In this document: piece by piece, positions 22,541-34,506 of the stretch
How the letters are laid out: every line of letters begins with the position of its first letter
How positions within the stretch are numbered: the stretch's first letter is position 1
Assembly: GCA_032718865.1 (NCBI GenBank)
Contig: JALUTQ010000024.1
Location: 109,501-173,500 of the forward strand
DNA length: 64,000 nucleotides
Direction of reading: 5' to 3'
From: Tilletia caries
Lineage: Eukaryota > Basidiomycota > Exobasidiomycetes > Tilletiales > Tilletiaceae
Translations under genes and position numbers: made by a program
The notes under the pieces: model-generated
What the model saw: only the letters and a program-made list of their open reading frames with translations
Databases searched by the model: none
Told to the model about the DNA's origin: nothing

Positions 22541-24195
22541 CTTGAGCAAACCTTTTTCAGTGCAGGGTATGGGAAGTGGCAGGAAGGAATAGAGGACGGG
22601 AAGGCGGAGTTGCTGCAAGAGAGGAAGGGGTCAAGAATAAGAAGCACGAAAGTGAACGAGCGCCTGCAGGAGTGCTTCATGCAAACCCAGCTCTTGAAGG
22701 CAACAAGCAGAGGCTCCGCTGCCCTCATTTGGCGAACGTTGAGGTTCAAATAGAATTACGCTCCTCTACTTCTGTCTTACGACACCGAACGAGGCGGTGG
22801 GCTCCGCCGGGTTCTCGGTCGTGTCTGTACGGTGATACAGGATCGGACGAGGAAGAGCGAGGGGGGTCGTCTTGCTGACAGGTGCCACGCAATACGTGTT
22901 CTGATGCACTCTCAAGCGGGTTGAGGACGTCCTGGCGTCTGAGGATTCTAATAGCATGCGGCTCCTCAAACAGCGCAATGTACTTCGTGAGGACGGACGC
23001 TCCGCTTGAAAGAGGAAAACGTTCACCTTCGTCAACGGGTCAAGCAGCTTCCGTTCTGAAGCCTGAAACCACCTCTGCGCACAGAATGCCCATATAAACA
23101 CCGCATCTAATCACCTGTCTTCGCGCCTTAAACCTCATAGTTCATGCCGGTACCGCCGTGAAAGATTGATGGTTTGTGCGTCGGAAGTGGTGAGAAACGT
23201 TGCTGTTCATCAAAGACGTTACTGTCAATTTTAAACTCCGCTCTCGATGTTTAATCGATTCAGTGCCGCATAGACTCATATCCGGCATCTGATTGCCCCT
23301 TGGACCGATTCAGGTGTCGACGAGCCCTTTCTTTCTATCCTGCAGTATTTCAAGGTTCTATATAAGCAGCGTATTCATCTACCAGTACGCGTAGTGCCAT
23401 ATGTCGAAGTAGGGAGACAGATATCTTGAGCGAGTGACGTGTGGGTATTTTATGCCTGCCCGGCTACCGAAGCGGTCTTATGCGCATGATCATATAAGAA
23501 TGCGCCGTTCCTCGCTACCTTGACGGCGATGGTATCACCGCACGCATACATGAGCTTGTTCCTCCCCGACCTAATCTATTGAACACAAGATGTTCAGAAG
23601 CGGTCTCGTGTGCCGTGTTCAGAAATCCGCGTGGAAGTATCGTCAAGTGCGCACTATTTAATGAGAAACGTTCCACAACGGCCTCACCTTCACTCACTCT
23701 CTTTCCATTCCTCTCTTTCAATCCAGCAACTTTCCCTTCTCAGGGCAGCCTATCAGACATCAGCCCAATCCTGCGAAACCGCGTGCTACAAGCCTCATGT
23801 AGACATTCAATGACGCCGCCGTAACAGTCAGGAAAGCGTTGCGCGTGGTCGTATTCAAGAACGTTATGTGTCGCCATTCACTTTTAGACTCCGCTCTCAC
23901 GCTACGTATCACATGATTGTTTATCTCTGCGTAGACTTTACCTAAGACCTCGTGTAGAAGAGGTAGAGAAGCAGGAGATACAGCCTACGTGATCCGATGT
24001 CTGACATTCTGCGAGAGCGGTGTTGTGCGCAGTGATCACATGTGCGCGTGAGATGTCGTCAAGTTGAGCTATGTACAAAGGGCGTGCATGATTGGAGTGG
24101 GGCGGAGTGGAGAATGAAACTGCCCATCTCAACTGTAGCAGCTGCAGCAACGAAAGAGAATGGAGGCTGGACCGAAGAGGCTAGGCCAACGCGGA
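22541..24195. repeat. intergenic part of the DUF2235 tandem unit (A/B)
   Basis: Between paralogs A and B. The sequence is repeated in direct order at about 25985-27479, for example 23560-23940 against 26890-27230 and 24000-24190 against 27290-27480. It forms the non-genic part of a tandem unit of about 3.4 kb. It contains a decayed coding fragment at 22862-23110 and several AACGTT-containing motifs. Confidence 0.65.
22862..23110 (-). pseudogene. coding remnant upstream of paralog A
   Basis: The minus-strand frame reads LTKYIALFEEPHAIRILRRQ and continues DVLNPLESASEHV without a start or recognisable domain. The same fragment occurs upstream of paralog B at 26280-26540, but there a stop interrupts it after ETLRR. 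I infer a decayed gene copied with the unit. Family not recognised. Confidence 0.35.
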
Positions 24196-25984
24196 TCACA
24201 GAGCGAGCAGGACGGGCTCCACAGGACGCAGCATGCCTTCCCAAGCCATCCGCGCAACTCGCAAAGCACGCGCCAACTCGTCCTGCGCGTTCTTCGGCGG
24301 AACCCCGACCAAGTTGTCCGTGCTCAGCGAGAACGTGAAGAGAAGCGCGATGCAGCGCGCGGGGAGCAAGGTCACGAAAGACAACACGATGTACGCCATA
24401 GTGATAAGGGCGCCGAAGAGCTCGATGAGCGGCTGAAACCGCATCGACAGGCTGGACGGGATAAGGCCGTGCAGAGACCCATATGCAATGCTGAGCGGCT
24501 GCAGGTGCGTCTGCGTCTCCGTCCATTTGAGCTCCTGCTCTGTGGGCAACAGTGTCCCCCTATCCTGCGCCTTATTCCACATATTGCTTAGCTTGGATGG
24601 GTTGCGCGCACGGAGACTCTGGAACTGATTCGATGTATTGTGCTGGAAGTCCCAGCCGATCGTGACGGAGTGGTGAATCGTCTCGGCAGTGGGCTCGAAG
24701 GTTTGCAGGCGGACACCGTCAGCCTCGTCATCGAGGTTGCCGCTGGTAAACGGTCTCACGGCGGACGGATTGACGATACTCTCCTCCTGCGATCGCTCCG
24801 TGGGCGGAGGCGTCTCGAGCACCTGACGTTCGTGGCGGAACATGAAAGGCAGACGCGTGCGGTGGGCAGGCTGGGCTCCCCACACACGGGTGCGGTCCTG
24901 GGTCTTCTTGATAAGTTCCAGGTCGAAGTTCAAGTGCGCACTGACCGGGTCGTCCATCATCTGAGCGACCATCCACGCCAGGGTGATGTCGGAAAGACCA
25001 TGTTCATAGAAGCCTCCGCCGACGTCTGGGTGCGAGCCTTTGAACCAGTACTGCTTGACGACTTGGTGCGCCTGCTGCTCGTCGGCTTTGACAGTCCAGA
25101 GCGTGGGGCGGAAGTCCTTGCGATCCTCGCTGAGAGCGATAGCGTGATAGGCACACTGCACGTTGCCACTCAAAGCTGTGTCGAAGAACTCGTAGAACTG
25201 ACGCACCCAGCGCAGATCGAAGGCACCCGGGATACCCAAGGCACCAACAGTGTCAAATACTCCGATGACCTTGATGAGCGGAGGACGGACGCGCTTCTGA
25301 TTCTGCGGAATTGTCCAGTGGTTCTTGAGATCGTCTTCAGGTTGGTACGAACCGGTGTTGCGGATGATGAAGACCTTCTCGCGCTCGATGGCCTCGCGTC
25401 CCGGCCAGTGATGCGTGTATCTGTACAGAACTTCGGCACTGTGGCGACACGTTTGTGGCTTGCGAAATGAACGCCGGGCGTATGCAGCGGTGATGGGGTT
25501 GATAAAACCCATTTGTGACTTCTTGATGATGCCGGCATAGGAGATGAAGCCTGAAAGAGCGCGGGCGGTGTAGGCGCCGCGGGAGAAGCCGAACAGGTAG
25601 ATATCATCGCCTTCTGCGTAGTTGTCGACAAGAAACATGTATGCGTCGATCAGGTTGTTGCGCAGGCCGTTGCCAGTCGCGCCTTTTTGAGATAGAGATA
25701 TATTAGCACTTTGGCAGGACTCGAGAATCGTCGCGGGAATGAAATGCGTGCTCACCTGCGATCAAGTTAGTAACCAAGCCGACGGTAGTGCCAACTCCAG
25801 ACTGGTAGTAGACGACCTGGGGCACTCCGTACTGGTCATGGTGCTTGAGAGCCTGAGCCATGAGAGCAATGTTGCTGTGATGTTCGATGCCCAGGAGGAA
25901 ACGTGATCCCTTGATCACGGCCTCTGTTCGGCTAAGCCAGGTACCGTCGAGGAAGAGGGCAAGCTTCTTGCGCTGATCAGGCAT
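24196..25984 (-). CDS. DUF2235 alpha/beta-hydrolase, paralog B
   Basis: Predicted 571 aa in two exons: 25756-25984 and 24196-25682. Same architecture as paralog A: LALFLDGTW, nucleophile elbow GFSRGAYTARALSG, GVFDTVGALG and GSHPDVGGG are all present. The DNA around 24985-25630 is almost identical to 21535-22180 of paralog A, which points to recent tandem duplication or conversion. It keeps the conserved C-terminal EPVLLAL ending that A has lost. A hydrophobic segment (ALITMAYIVLSFVTLLPA) before the final 70 residues may anchor it to a membrane. Substrate unknown. Confidence 0.9.
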
Positions 25985-27479
25985 CTTGAGTAACTCCTTT
26001 TCGTGCAGGGTATGGAAAGTGGGAGGAAGGAATAGAGGAAGGGAAGGCGGAGTTGCTGCAAGAAAGGAAGGGGTGAATAAGAAGAAGCAAATAAGTGAAC
26101 GGGCTCCTGCAGGAGTATTTAATGCAAACCCAGCTCTTGAAGACATCAAGCAGAGTCCCCATTGCTCCATTTGGCGGAGGTTGAGATGAAACTAAACGTG
26201 GCTGAACGAGGCAATGGGCTCCACCGGGATCCTCGGTCGTGCGGCGTGCCTGTATGATGAGAGAATCGGAAGAGGAAGAGCGAGGGGGTTCGTCTTGCGA
26301 CAGGTGCTACGCGACACATGTTCTGGTGCTCTCTCAAGCTGGATGAGGACGTCCTAGCGTCTGAGAGTTTCGATAGCATGCGGCTCCTCAAACAGCGTAA
26401 TGTACTTCGAGAAGTCGAACGCTCCGCCCTGATTGAGGAAAACGTTCACCTTCGTCCTCCGACTTTCGTCCTGAAGCCTCCTCTTGCTGTAGATGATAAA
26501 ACCTGAACAACGTCTCCCCTCATTCGTATCTGCGCTTTGATAATCATAGTACATGCCGGCACCGCCGTGAAAGTTGGTGGCTTGTGCGTCGTGAGTGGTG
26601 AGAAACGTTGCTGTTGATCAAGCGATCAAGAACGTTATGTATGTGTTGTCGTTTTTAAACTCCGCTTTCAATATTTCAATTCAATACCCTCATACACTCA
26701 TACCCAGCATCTAATTCCCCCTTGGACCGATTCAGCTGTCAACGAGTCCTTTCTTGCTATCGTGCAGTTTCTCAAGGTTAGAATCAGCGCAGTCATCTAC
26801 CAGCACGCGCAGTGTCATGTGTCGAAGAGGGGAGAGAAGTGTCATAAGCGTGAATTGATGCCTGGCCGGCTGCCCAGACGTGCACAGTGTTCAGAATTCC
26901 GAAATCCGTGTGAAACTCTCATCAAGTGCGCAAGCGCGCACGATTCAATGAGAAACGTTCTGAGAAACGTTCCACAACGGCCTCAACTTCACTCATTCTC
27001 TTTCAATTCAGTAGCTTCCCCTTCTCAGAGCGGCCTATCATACATCAACCCTCGTGCCCCAAAATCGTATGCTACAGGCCTCAGTTAGACAATGAATCAC
27101 GCCGCCGCAACAGTTGGGAAAGCGTTGCGCGTGGTCGTATTCAAGAACATTATGTGTCGCTATTCACGTTTGAACTCCGCTCGCACGCTATCACATTGAG
27201 TGTTTATCTCTGCGTAGACTTGAACTAGGACCTCGTGTTGAAAAGGTATAGAAGCAGCAGATACGGCCTACGTGATCTAATGTCTGACATTCTGCGAGAG
27301 GGGTGTTGTGCGCAGTGATCACATGTGCGCGTGGGATGTCGTCAGGTTGAGCTATGTACAAAAAGCGTACATGATTGGAGAAGGGCGAAGTGAAGAACGA
27401 AGCTGCCCATCTCAATGGTAGCAGCTGCAGCAACGAAAGAGAATGCAGGCTGGGTCGAAAAGCCTGGGTCCAACGCGGA
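25985..27479. repeat. intergenic part of the DUF2235 tandem unit (B/C)
   Basis: Direct repeat of the A/B spacer with small indels. It includes the recurring AACTCCGCT motif at about 26657 and 27170 and the coding remnant at 26280-26540. No intact gene seen. Confidence 0.6.
26280..26540 (-). pseudogene. coding remnant upstream of paralog B
   Basis: Homologous to the fragment at 22862-23110. The frame reads KVNVFLNQGGAFDFSKYITL and on through FEEPHAIETLRR to a TAG. Downstream similarity resumes after the stop. Broken copy of an unrecognised gene. Confidence 0.35.
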
Positions 27480-29287
27480 TCACAGAGCGAGCAGGATGGG
27501 CTCCACCGTATTTTCGACCGCCCGAGTCTTCGGATGCAGCATCCCTGCCCAAGCCATCTGCGCAACCCTCCAAGAACGCTCCAGCTCGTCCCGCGCATTC
27601 TTCGGCGGCACCCCGACCAAGTTGTCCGTGCTCAGCGAGAACGTGAAGAGAAGCGCGATGAAGCGCGCTGGAAGGTAGGTCACGAAGGACAGCCCGATGT
27701 ACGCCATCACGAACAGGGCGCCGATGAGCTCGACAAACGCCTGGAACTGCGTCGAAAGGCTGGGCGGAACCAAGCCGTAGAGAGCACCATATGCAATGCT
27801 GAGCGGCTGCAAGTGCGTCTGCGTCTCCGTCCATTTGAGCTCCTGCTCTGTGGGCAACAGTGTCCCCTTATCCTGCGCCTGATCCCACATATTGCGTAGC
27901 TTGGTTGGGTTGCGCGCACGGAGACTCTGGAACTGATTCGATGTGTTGGGCTGGAAGTCCCAGCCGATCGTGACGGAGTGGTGAATTGTCTCGGCAGTGG
28001 GCTCGAAGGTTTGCAGGCGGACACCTTCAGCCTCGTCATCGAGGTTGCCGCTGGTGAACACCTTCAAGGCGGGCGGGTCGACAACACTCTCCTTCTGCGA
28101 TCGCTCCGTGGGCGGAGGGATCTCGAGCACCTGACGCTCGTGGCGGAACATGAAGGGCATGCGTGTGGGGTGAGCGGGTTGGGCTCCCCACACACGGGTA
28201 CGGTCCTGAGTCTTCTTGAGCAGCTTCAGGTTGAAGATCAAGTGAGGACCGTCCGGGTCGTCCATCAACTGAGCGACCATCCAGGCCAGAGTGATGTCGG
28301 AAAGACCATGTTCATAGAAGCCTCCGCCGACGTCTGGGTGCGAGCCTTTGAACCAGCACTGCTTGACGACTTGGTGCGCCTGCTTCTCGTCGGCTCTGAC
28401 AGTCCAGAGCGTGGGTCGGAAGTCTTGGCGATCTTCGTTGAGGGCGAGAGCCTGGTAGGCATACTGAATGTTGCCACTCAGGGAGGTGTCGAAGAACTCG
28501 TAGAATTGACGCACCCAGGACATATCGAAGGCACCCGGGATACCCAAGGCGCCAACAGTGTCAAAGACACCGATGACCTTGATGAGCGGAGGACGGACGC
28601 GCTTCTGATTCTGCGGAATTGTCCAGTGGTTCAGGAGATCGTCTTCAGGGTGGTGCGAGCCGGTGTTGCGGATGATGAAATCCTTCTCGCGCTCAATGGC
28701 CTCGCGGCCCGGCCAGTGATGCGTGTACTTGTGAAGGATCTCGGCGCTGTGGCGGCACGTGGATGGCTTGTGCAGGGAGCGCCGGGTGTATGCCGCAATG
28801 ATGGGGTTGAGGAAACCCATCTGGGACTTCTTGATGATGCCGGCATAGTCGATGAGGCCGGAGAGAGCGCGGGCGGTGTATGCGCCGCGGGAGAAGCCGA
28901 ACAGGTAGATGTCATCCCCTTCAGCATAATTGTCGACCAAGAAAGAGTAGGCGGCGATGAGGTTGTCGAGTAGGCCATTTCCAGTCGCGCCTGCTCCAAA
29001 GAAATGTAATCAGCATTGGTATAGAACATGGCTGTGGAAATGAGTGAGTACTCACCTGCGACCAAGTTGGCAAGCATGCCGACAGTAGTGCCAACTCCAG
29101 ACTGGTAGTAGGCAACCTGGGGCACTCCGTCCTGGTCGTGGGGTTTGAGAGTCTGGGCCATCAAGGCAATGTTGCTGTAGTACTCGACGCCGGTGGCGAT
29201 GCGGACGCCCTTGATCGCAGCTTCGGAGCGACTGAGCCAGGTGCCATCGAGGAAGACGGCAATCTTTTTGCGCTGAGTAGACGACAT
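27480..29287 (-). CDS. DUF2235 alpha/beta-hydrolase, paralog C
   Basis: Predicted 580 aa in two exons: 29056-29287 and 27480-28990. It starts MSSTQRKKIAVFLDGTW, one codon longer in exon 1 than A, B, D and E. The nucleophile elbow, GVFDTVGALG and GSHPDVGGG are intact. It differs from A/B in the stretch after GAFD (MSWVRQFYEFFDTSLSGNIQ), where it agrees with paralog D, so C and D form a subgroup. It ends NTVEPILLAL. The C-terminal hydrophobic segment is LFVMAYIGLSFVTYLPA. Substrate unknown. Confidence 0.9.
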
Positions 29288-30146
29288 GATGAGCCAGTAA
29301 TTTGAGTGTGTTTATTTGGCTTAGTGGTGAGGAATATGTGGGAAGTTTGAGGGAGGGAGATAGGAAAGGAGAGAGGGCGGCGTTTCTTATGAAGGGATTG
29401 GGTGGGCGGTGCCAGAGATGATAAGCAAGCGCAGCTCGTAGAGTCGATCGTCCAGTTCGTCGCCATGCGTTTAAGACCGAGAAGCTGATGTCCGCCGCCC
29501 CTCCTTTTCTGGGGAGCGCCGATCGCAGCTGGGGCTCCGCCGGGATCATCGAAGGGGTCCTGTGTGCAAATATTGATCGTCCTAGCGTCTTGACAAGCTG
29601 CGGCCATTCGCGCGAGAACAGTTTACAGTTGTCCACGATCGCGCCCGGTCCTGGGATGACGGGCTCGGGGTACCAAGCATGGGTATTGTACCTGCGATGA
29701 GAAGACAAGCAACTGGGGAATGGGTTGAGAGTGATGGGGGAAAGAAGCGTTGCTGTATGCGTGGTCGTGAAAGCGTCGGAAAGTTATGTGTATGTTCGCT
29801 TTTGAACTCCGCTCTCACGCTCTCACAACTCACACGATTCTTCATTCATCGCTATATGTTAGACCATTTAGACCATACCTAGCATCCCATATCGACGAAG
29901 GCAGGAAAAGGAAGACACGAGACACGGCGTGCATGAGTTGATGTTTGACATTCTGCGACAGCGGTATTGTGCGCATTGATCGCATGTGTACATGGGATGT
30001 TGTCAATTGGTCAAGTGGACCTATGTACTCTACAAAGGGTTTGTGATCAAGAGAGGGGCGGGGGACGGATCGGAGTGGAAAACGACACTGCCCAATCTCA
30101 AATATAGCAGCTGTAGAAAGAACAGTGAAGGCTGGGCCGACGTGGA
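29288..30146. other. intergenic region between paralogs C and D
   Basis: Contains an exon-like fragment at 29627-29691 that recurs upstream of paralog D, the AACTCCGCTCTCACGC motif at about 29806, and sequence near 29930-30130 shared with the 3' flanks of the other minus-strand copies. No intact gene. Confidence 0.5.
29627..29691 (-). pseudogene. 65-nt exon-like fragment upstream of paralog C
   Basis: Bounded by CAG on one side and GTAAAC on the other. It encodes YNTHAWYPEPVIPGPGAIVD. An equally long, similarly bounded fragment lies upstream of paralog D at 32410-32474 (RTRVWYPELIIPGLGAIVD). A second exon-like block follows at about 29559 downward. Here the splice would create an immediate TGA, so the gene looks broken. 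Family not recognised. Confidence 0.35.
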
Positions 30147-31966
30147 TCACAGAGCGAGTTTGATGGGTTCCGCCGGGACTATAGGCTCCTTGTCCCGGGG
30201 AGTCAACATGGCTTCCCAGGCCATCTGCGCAACCTCCCAAGCACGCACCAACTCGTCCCGCGCATTCTTCGGTGGCACCCCGACCAAGTTCTCCGTGTTC
30301 AGCGAGAACGTGAAGAGCAGCGAGATGAAGCGTGCAGGGAGGTAGGTCACGAAGGAGAGCACAATGTACGCCATGGTGACGAGGGCGCCGAAAAGCTGGA
30401 CGAGCGCCCCGAACTGCGTCGACCAATGGGGAGGAACCAAGCCGTACAGAGCCCCGTACGCAATGCTGAGCGGCTGTAACTGCGTCGGCGTCTCCGTCCA
30501 TTGCAGCTCTCGCTCCGTCGGCAACAGCGTCTCTGCATTCTGAGCCTGCTGCCACATCTTTTCCAGCTTGGGTGGGTTGTCCACACGCAGACGGTGGAAT
30601 TGGTACGACGTATCGCGGCGAAAGTCGTATCCAACGGTGACGGAATGGTGAATCGTCTCGGCAGTGGGCTCGAAGGCTGGCAGGAGGACACCGTCAGCCT
30701 CGTCATTGAGGGCGCCGCTGGTGTGCAGCTTCAAGGCTTGCCGGTCGACGACACTATCCTTCTGCGATCGTTCCGTTGGCGGGGGCGTCTCCAGCACCTG
30801 ACGCTCGTAGCGAAACATGAAGGGCAGTCTCGTGGGGTGAGCGGGTTGGACTCCCCACACACGGGTGCGGTCCTGGGTCTTCTTAAGCAGCTTCAGGTCG
30901 AAGATCAAGTGAGGACCGTCCGGGTCGTCCATCATCTGCGCGACCATCCAGGCCAGAGTGATGTCGGAGAGGCCATGTTCATAGAAGCCTCCGCCGACGT
31001 CTGGGTGCGATCCTTTGAACCAGCATTGCTTAACGACCTGGTGCGCCTGCTTCACGGTCCAGAGCGTGGGTCGGAAGTCTTGGCGATCCTCGTTGAGGGC
31101 GAGAGCCTGGTAGGCATACTGAATGTTGCCACTCAGGGAGGTGTCGAAGAACTCGTAGAACTGACGCACCCAGGGCAGATCAAAGGCACCCGGGATACCC
31201 AAGGCGCCGACAGTGTCGAATACACCGATGACCTTGATGGGCGGAGGAAGGACCCGTTGTACTTCAGGGCCCATCTCCCAGTGGTTCAGGAGATCGTCTT
31301 CAGGGTGGTGCGAGCCGGTGTTGCGGATGATGAAGTCCTTCTCGCGCTCAATGGCTTCGCGGCCCGGCCAGTGATGCGCATACTTGTGCAGGATCTCGGC
31401 GCTGTGGCGGCAAGTGGATGGCTTGTGAAGAGAGCGCCGGGTGTATGCCGCAATGATGGGGTTCAGGAAGCCCATCTGGGACTTCTTGATGATGCCGGCG
31501 TAGTCGATGAGGCCGGACAGAGCGCGGGCGGTGTATGCGCCGCGGGAGAAGCCGAACAGGTAGATCTCATCGCCTTCAGCGTAATTGTCGACAAGGTAAG
31601 TGTAGGCAGTAACGAGGTTCTCGAGCAGGCCATTGCCAGTCGCGCCTATTGGTATTGGAAAGGAAGGGATATTAGCTTCTTTGAAAAAACTAGTTATAGG
31701 ACTTGAGAATGGCTGTGGAATTGAAACGCGTGCTCACCTGCGATCAAGTTGGCAAGAATGCCGATAGTAGTGCCAACCCCAGACTGGTAGTAGGCAATCT
31801 GAGGAACTCCGTCCCGATCATGAGGCTTGAGAGTCTGAGCCATCAAGGCAATGTTGCTGTGGTACTCGATGCCTAGGGCAACATGCGCTCCCTTGACCAC
31901 CGCCTCTGTGCGGTTGAGCCAGGTGCCGTCGAGGAAGAGAACAATCTTCTTGCGCTGAGTAGGCAT
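30147..31966 (-). CDS. DUF2235 alpha/beta-hydrolase, paralog D
   Basis: Predicted 575 aa in two exons: 31738-31966 and 30147-31645. Same fold motifs as the other copies: IVLFLDGTWLNR, GFSRGAYTARALSG, GVFDTVGALG and GSHPDVGGG. It has a short internal deletion after RPTLWTV (the ADEK residues are missing) and a variant after NHW (EMGPEVQRVLPPP). It ends AEPIKLAL. It groups with C by sequence. Hydrophobic C-terminal segment present. Substrate unknown. Confidence 0.9.
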
Positions 31967-32831
31967 CTTGAGCGAGCTGTTTGAGAGTATGTAGATTTGG
32001 CTTGACGACGAGGAGGATGCGGAAAGTGAAGGGGAGGGAGAATAGGGAGATGAGTGAGAGGGACAGAAGAGAAAGGAATGAGGAGAGGGCGGTGTTGCTT
32101 TAAGTGAGGAATGAGATTGGCGCTGTCAGAGGTGATAAGCAAGCGCAGCTGATAGCTCATAGTGTCGATCGTGCATTTTGTTGCCAGACGTCGGGACGGA
32201 AGCGCTGATGTCCACCGCCCCTCCTTTCTGAGGAGCACCAATCGCATACGGGGCCAATCGTAGATGGGGCCCCGTCGGGGTCTTTTCGCTGCGCCTGGAA
32301 CAAGATAGAGCAATCGAAGGGGTCCTGTGTGCAAGTATTAATCATACTGGCTTACCAGTCCTTCGTTCCGCCTCACCCCCTTCTCCCGCCGCAGCGCAGA
32401 CCAACTTACGACAGTCCACGATTGCGCCCAGACCTGGAATGATGAGTTCAGGATACCAAACACGGGTGCGGGACCTGCAATGGAAAGACAAGCAACAGGA
32501 GATGGGTTGGACGTGAGCGGGGAAGCAAAGTTTGCAGCGTAGAATGCAGAGGAGAGGGCACTGAAGTGCGGATGAGCTGGCGAAAAGAGGAAAGGTTGGG
32601 AAGTATGTCAGCTGTACATCTAGGTACGCCTGCTCGCGTACGGGAGAGGTGACGCAAGGGTATGATGTCTCTATCTCTATCTGTATGAGTATATGCAGTT
32701 GACGGTGTGTGCTATGTGGAAGCGAGTGAATGCGAAGGGACGAAAAATGCAGAGATACTGGGAGACGGGGAATTCAATGAATTCCCAATCCCTTCCAGAC
32801 CTCTTGTCCATCGCGGCTTCCCCACTGTGCA
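31967..32831. other. intergenic region, paralog D start to FAD1 stop
   Basis: Contains the exon-like fragment 32410-32474 and a second block with an acceptor at 32324. A frame open through about 31873-32334 could belong to the same unrecognised small gene. No start codon could be assigned. Confidence 0.45.
32410..32474 (-). pseudogene. 65-nt exon-like fragment upstream of paralog D
   Basis: Acceptor TTCCATTGCAG precedes and donor GTAAGT follows. It encodes RTRVWYPELIIPGLGAIVDC. Joined in phase to the block starting at 32324 the frame stays open, unlike the copy upstream of paralog C. It may be part of a real but unrecognised small gene, or of a decayed one. Confidence 0.35.
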
Positions 32832-34506
32832 TCACCTCCTGTTGTCCGAGCCCCCTGGCCCACCGCTCCGAATCCGGCCCGCACGCTCCGTCGAGCCGTC
32901 GAGTAGCATATATGCAGGCTTCCAGAGCCCTGTCGCCGTTCCATCCCCAACGGTGACTTTGAGTGCTGCTGTTGATTCCATAGTTGTGCTGAGCCTGGGT
33001 GCATCATCAGTACCGGATGTGGAATCCGATGTGACGGGGTCCTCGATTCGCAGTAGGGGATTTGGCAGCGTGTTGAAGGTGCTTCCCAGGGATGTGTATC
33101 TGCACGGGAAATGGGGACCTCGTGTCAGTCACTTCACAGAGCTCGCTCCTTGAAGGCCATCTCGAACTGCTCCTCCGCCAACTAAGAGGAATAAATCACT
33201 CACCCTTGATCATATAAGAGACAGTAAGGAACCCCATTCCTCCCATTCGCACAAGTGCCGTCCTCCGACGACTCCGCCACAAGATCAATCGTTTCCTCCT
33301 TCCCTCCCCCTCCCGGATTCCCTTGCACATCCGGTCTGGAAAGTGAAACTGAATGACGGCGCGACTGAGCAGTGCCGGAATCGCTGCCGAGTTCGGGACA
33401 TCGGAGGAAGGCCCAGACGTCTTGGTACGACCAGTCGAGGATGGGATGGACGCGGTCGACTTGGGGCCAGCCTGCGTCGGTCGGCGTGCGTGGACCAAGC
33501 GAGGCTGATGGGGAGTACCGCGCGGGAGAGATGGAGAGAAATCGGTCTCAGCTTTCTGTGACTGTGTGTAAAACCCAAGCGAGCAAAACTCACCACCGGC
33601 CGGATCTGTCCTCCTGGTCCCTATGAATACAGCTTTGACCTTCCTTTTCCTACTCTCCACTCCATCATCGAGCTCCCTCTCCACCCTCCCTTTTTGCCCC
33701 TCTTCCTTCTCTTCCATCTCCCTTGCCTCCGATCCCAGAGCAGGGACGCCCTCGACGCCTCCCCCGTGAAAGTACTCGATGAGGGCGGGCTTCATCGGAC
33801 CGCGGACGGTGTGTAAATGGAGATTGTAGCGACGTATGGAGGCACGGACGAACGATTCGAGGGTGGGGAATGGGGATGGGCAGGTTATATAGATGGAAGG
33901 GATCGGGATTAGAGGTGGTTGGGAATTTGAAGAGGTCGAGGAAGGAGGCGCTGGAGCTGACGAGGGCGGGTGGGTATGGCCGTTCAATCTCCTTAGGACG
34001 GCGGCGAGCATATGTACGAGCACGGTGCCTGTGTGACAGACGTGACCAAATTGTATTCAGCGCTGATAACCAGAGGGCCAGCAGAGGCCGGCGGTCGGAT
34101 ACGTACAGTCTTTCCCTCCGTTGAAGCTGAGCGCACAATGCTCCATTCTGTGCACATAAGCGGCAGAAATACATCCACGCTGTCAGCTTCGACACTGCGC
34201 AGGATAGACCAGCGAACAGAAGAAGAAATGTACTCACCCAAGTTCTTGAACGACATGCTCACACAGCTTGACGCCCTCCCACACGAGCATGCTCAAGCGA
34301 GGGTATTTTGCCCTCAGCTCGCCCGACTCGAACAAGTCGTATACGGCGTCGACGGAGCGCAGCCATGATGCTGTTGGCCATGGCTGCTCTTGGGCTTGTT
34401 CCGCGTTTGTTGTCGATGCTCTTGACGCCGAAGACGAGGCGGCATCCGCTGGAGTTGAGCTCGGACCGGGCGTGACCGTCTGGGCTACGGACTGCGTGCT
34501 CGTCAT
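32832..34506 (-). CDS. FAD1: FAD synthase (FMN adenylyltransferase)
   Basis: Predicted 426 aa in five exons on the minus strand: 34238-34506, 34107-34147, 33594-34028, 33204-33471 and 32832-33099. It transfers AMP from ATP to FMN to make FAD; the eukaryotic enzyme belongs to the PAPS-reductase-like PP-loop family. Residues about 92-104 carry the PP-loop (SFNGGKDCTVLVH), assembled over two introns. The FAD-synthase motif FIGTRRTDPAG is followed by HPILDWSYQDVWAFLR, and then NGVPYCLLYDQGYTSLG. The C-terminus has WKPAYMLLDGSTERAGR, as in fungal FAD1. Two low-complexity inserts, after LNGHT and around the acidic EMEEKEEGQKG stretch, are longer than in yeast. It lies between the two opposed DUF2235 groups and diverges from a poorly resolved region. 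Confidence 0.93.

Noticed and set aside
21200..31706. Long plus-strand frames of 276-401 codons opposite each minus-strand DUF2235 gene
   Set aside because: They recur only because the sense genes are paralogs; conservation follows the sense codons and there is no splice or start evidence.
20000..32000. Regularly spaced repeats suggesting a CRISPR-like array
   Set aside because: The spacing of about 3.3 kb reflects tandem gene duplication in a eukaryotic genome; there are no short repeats with unique spacers.
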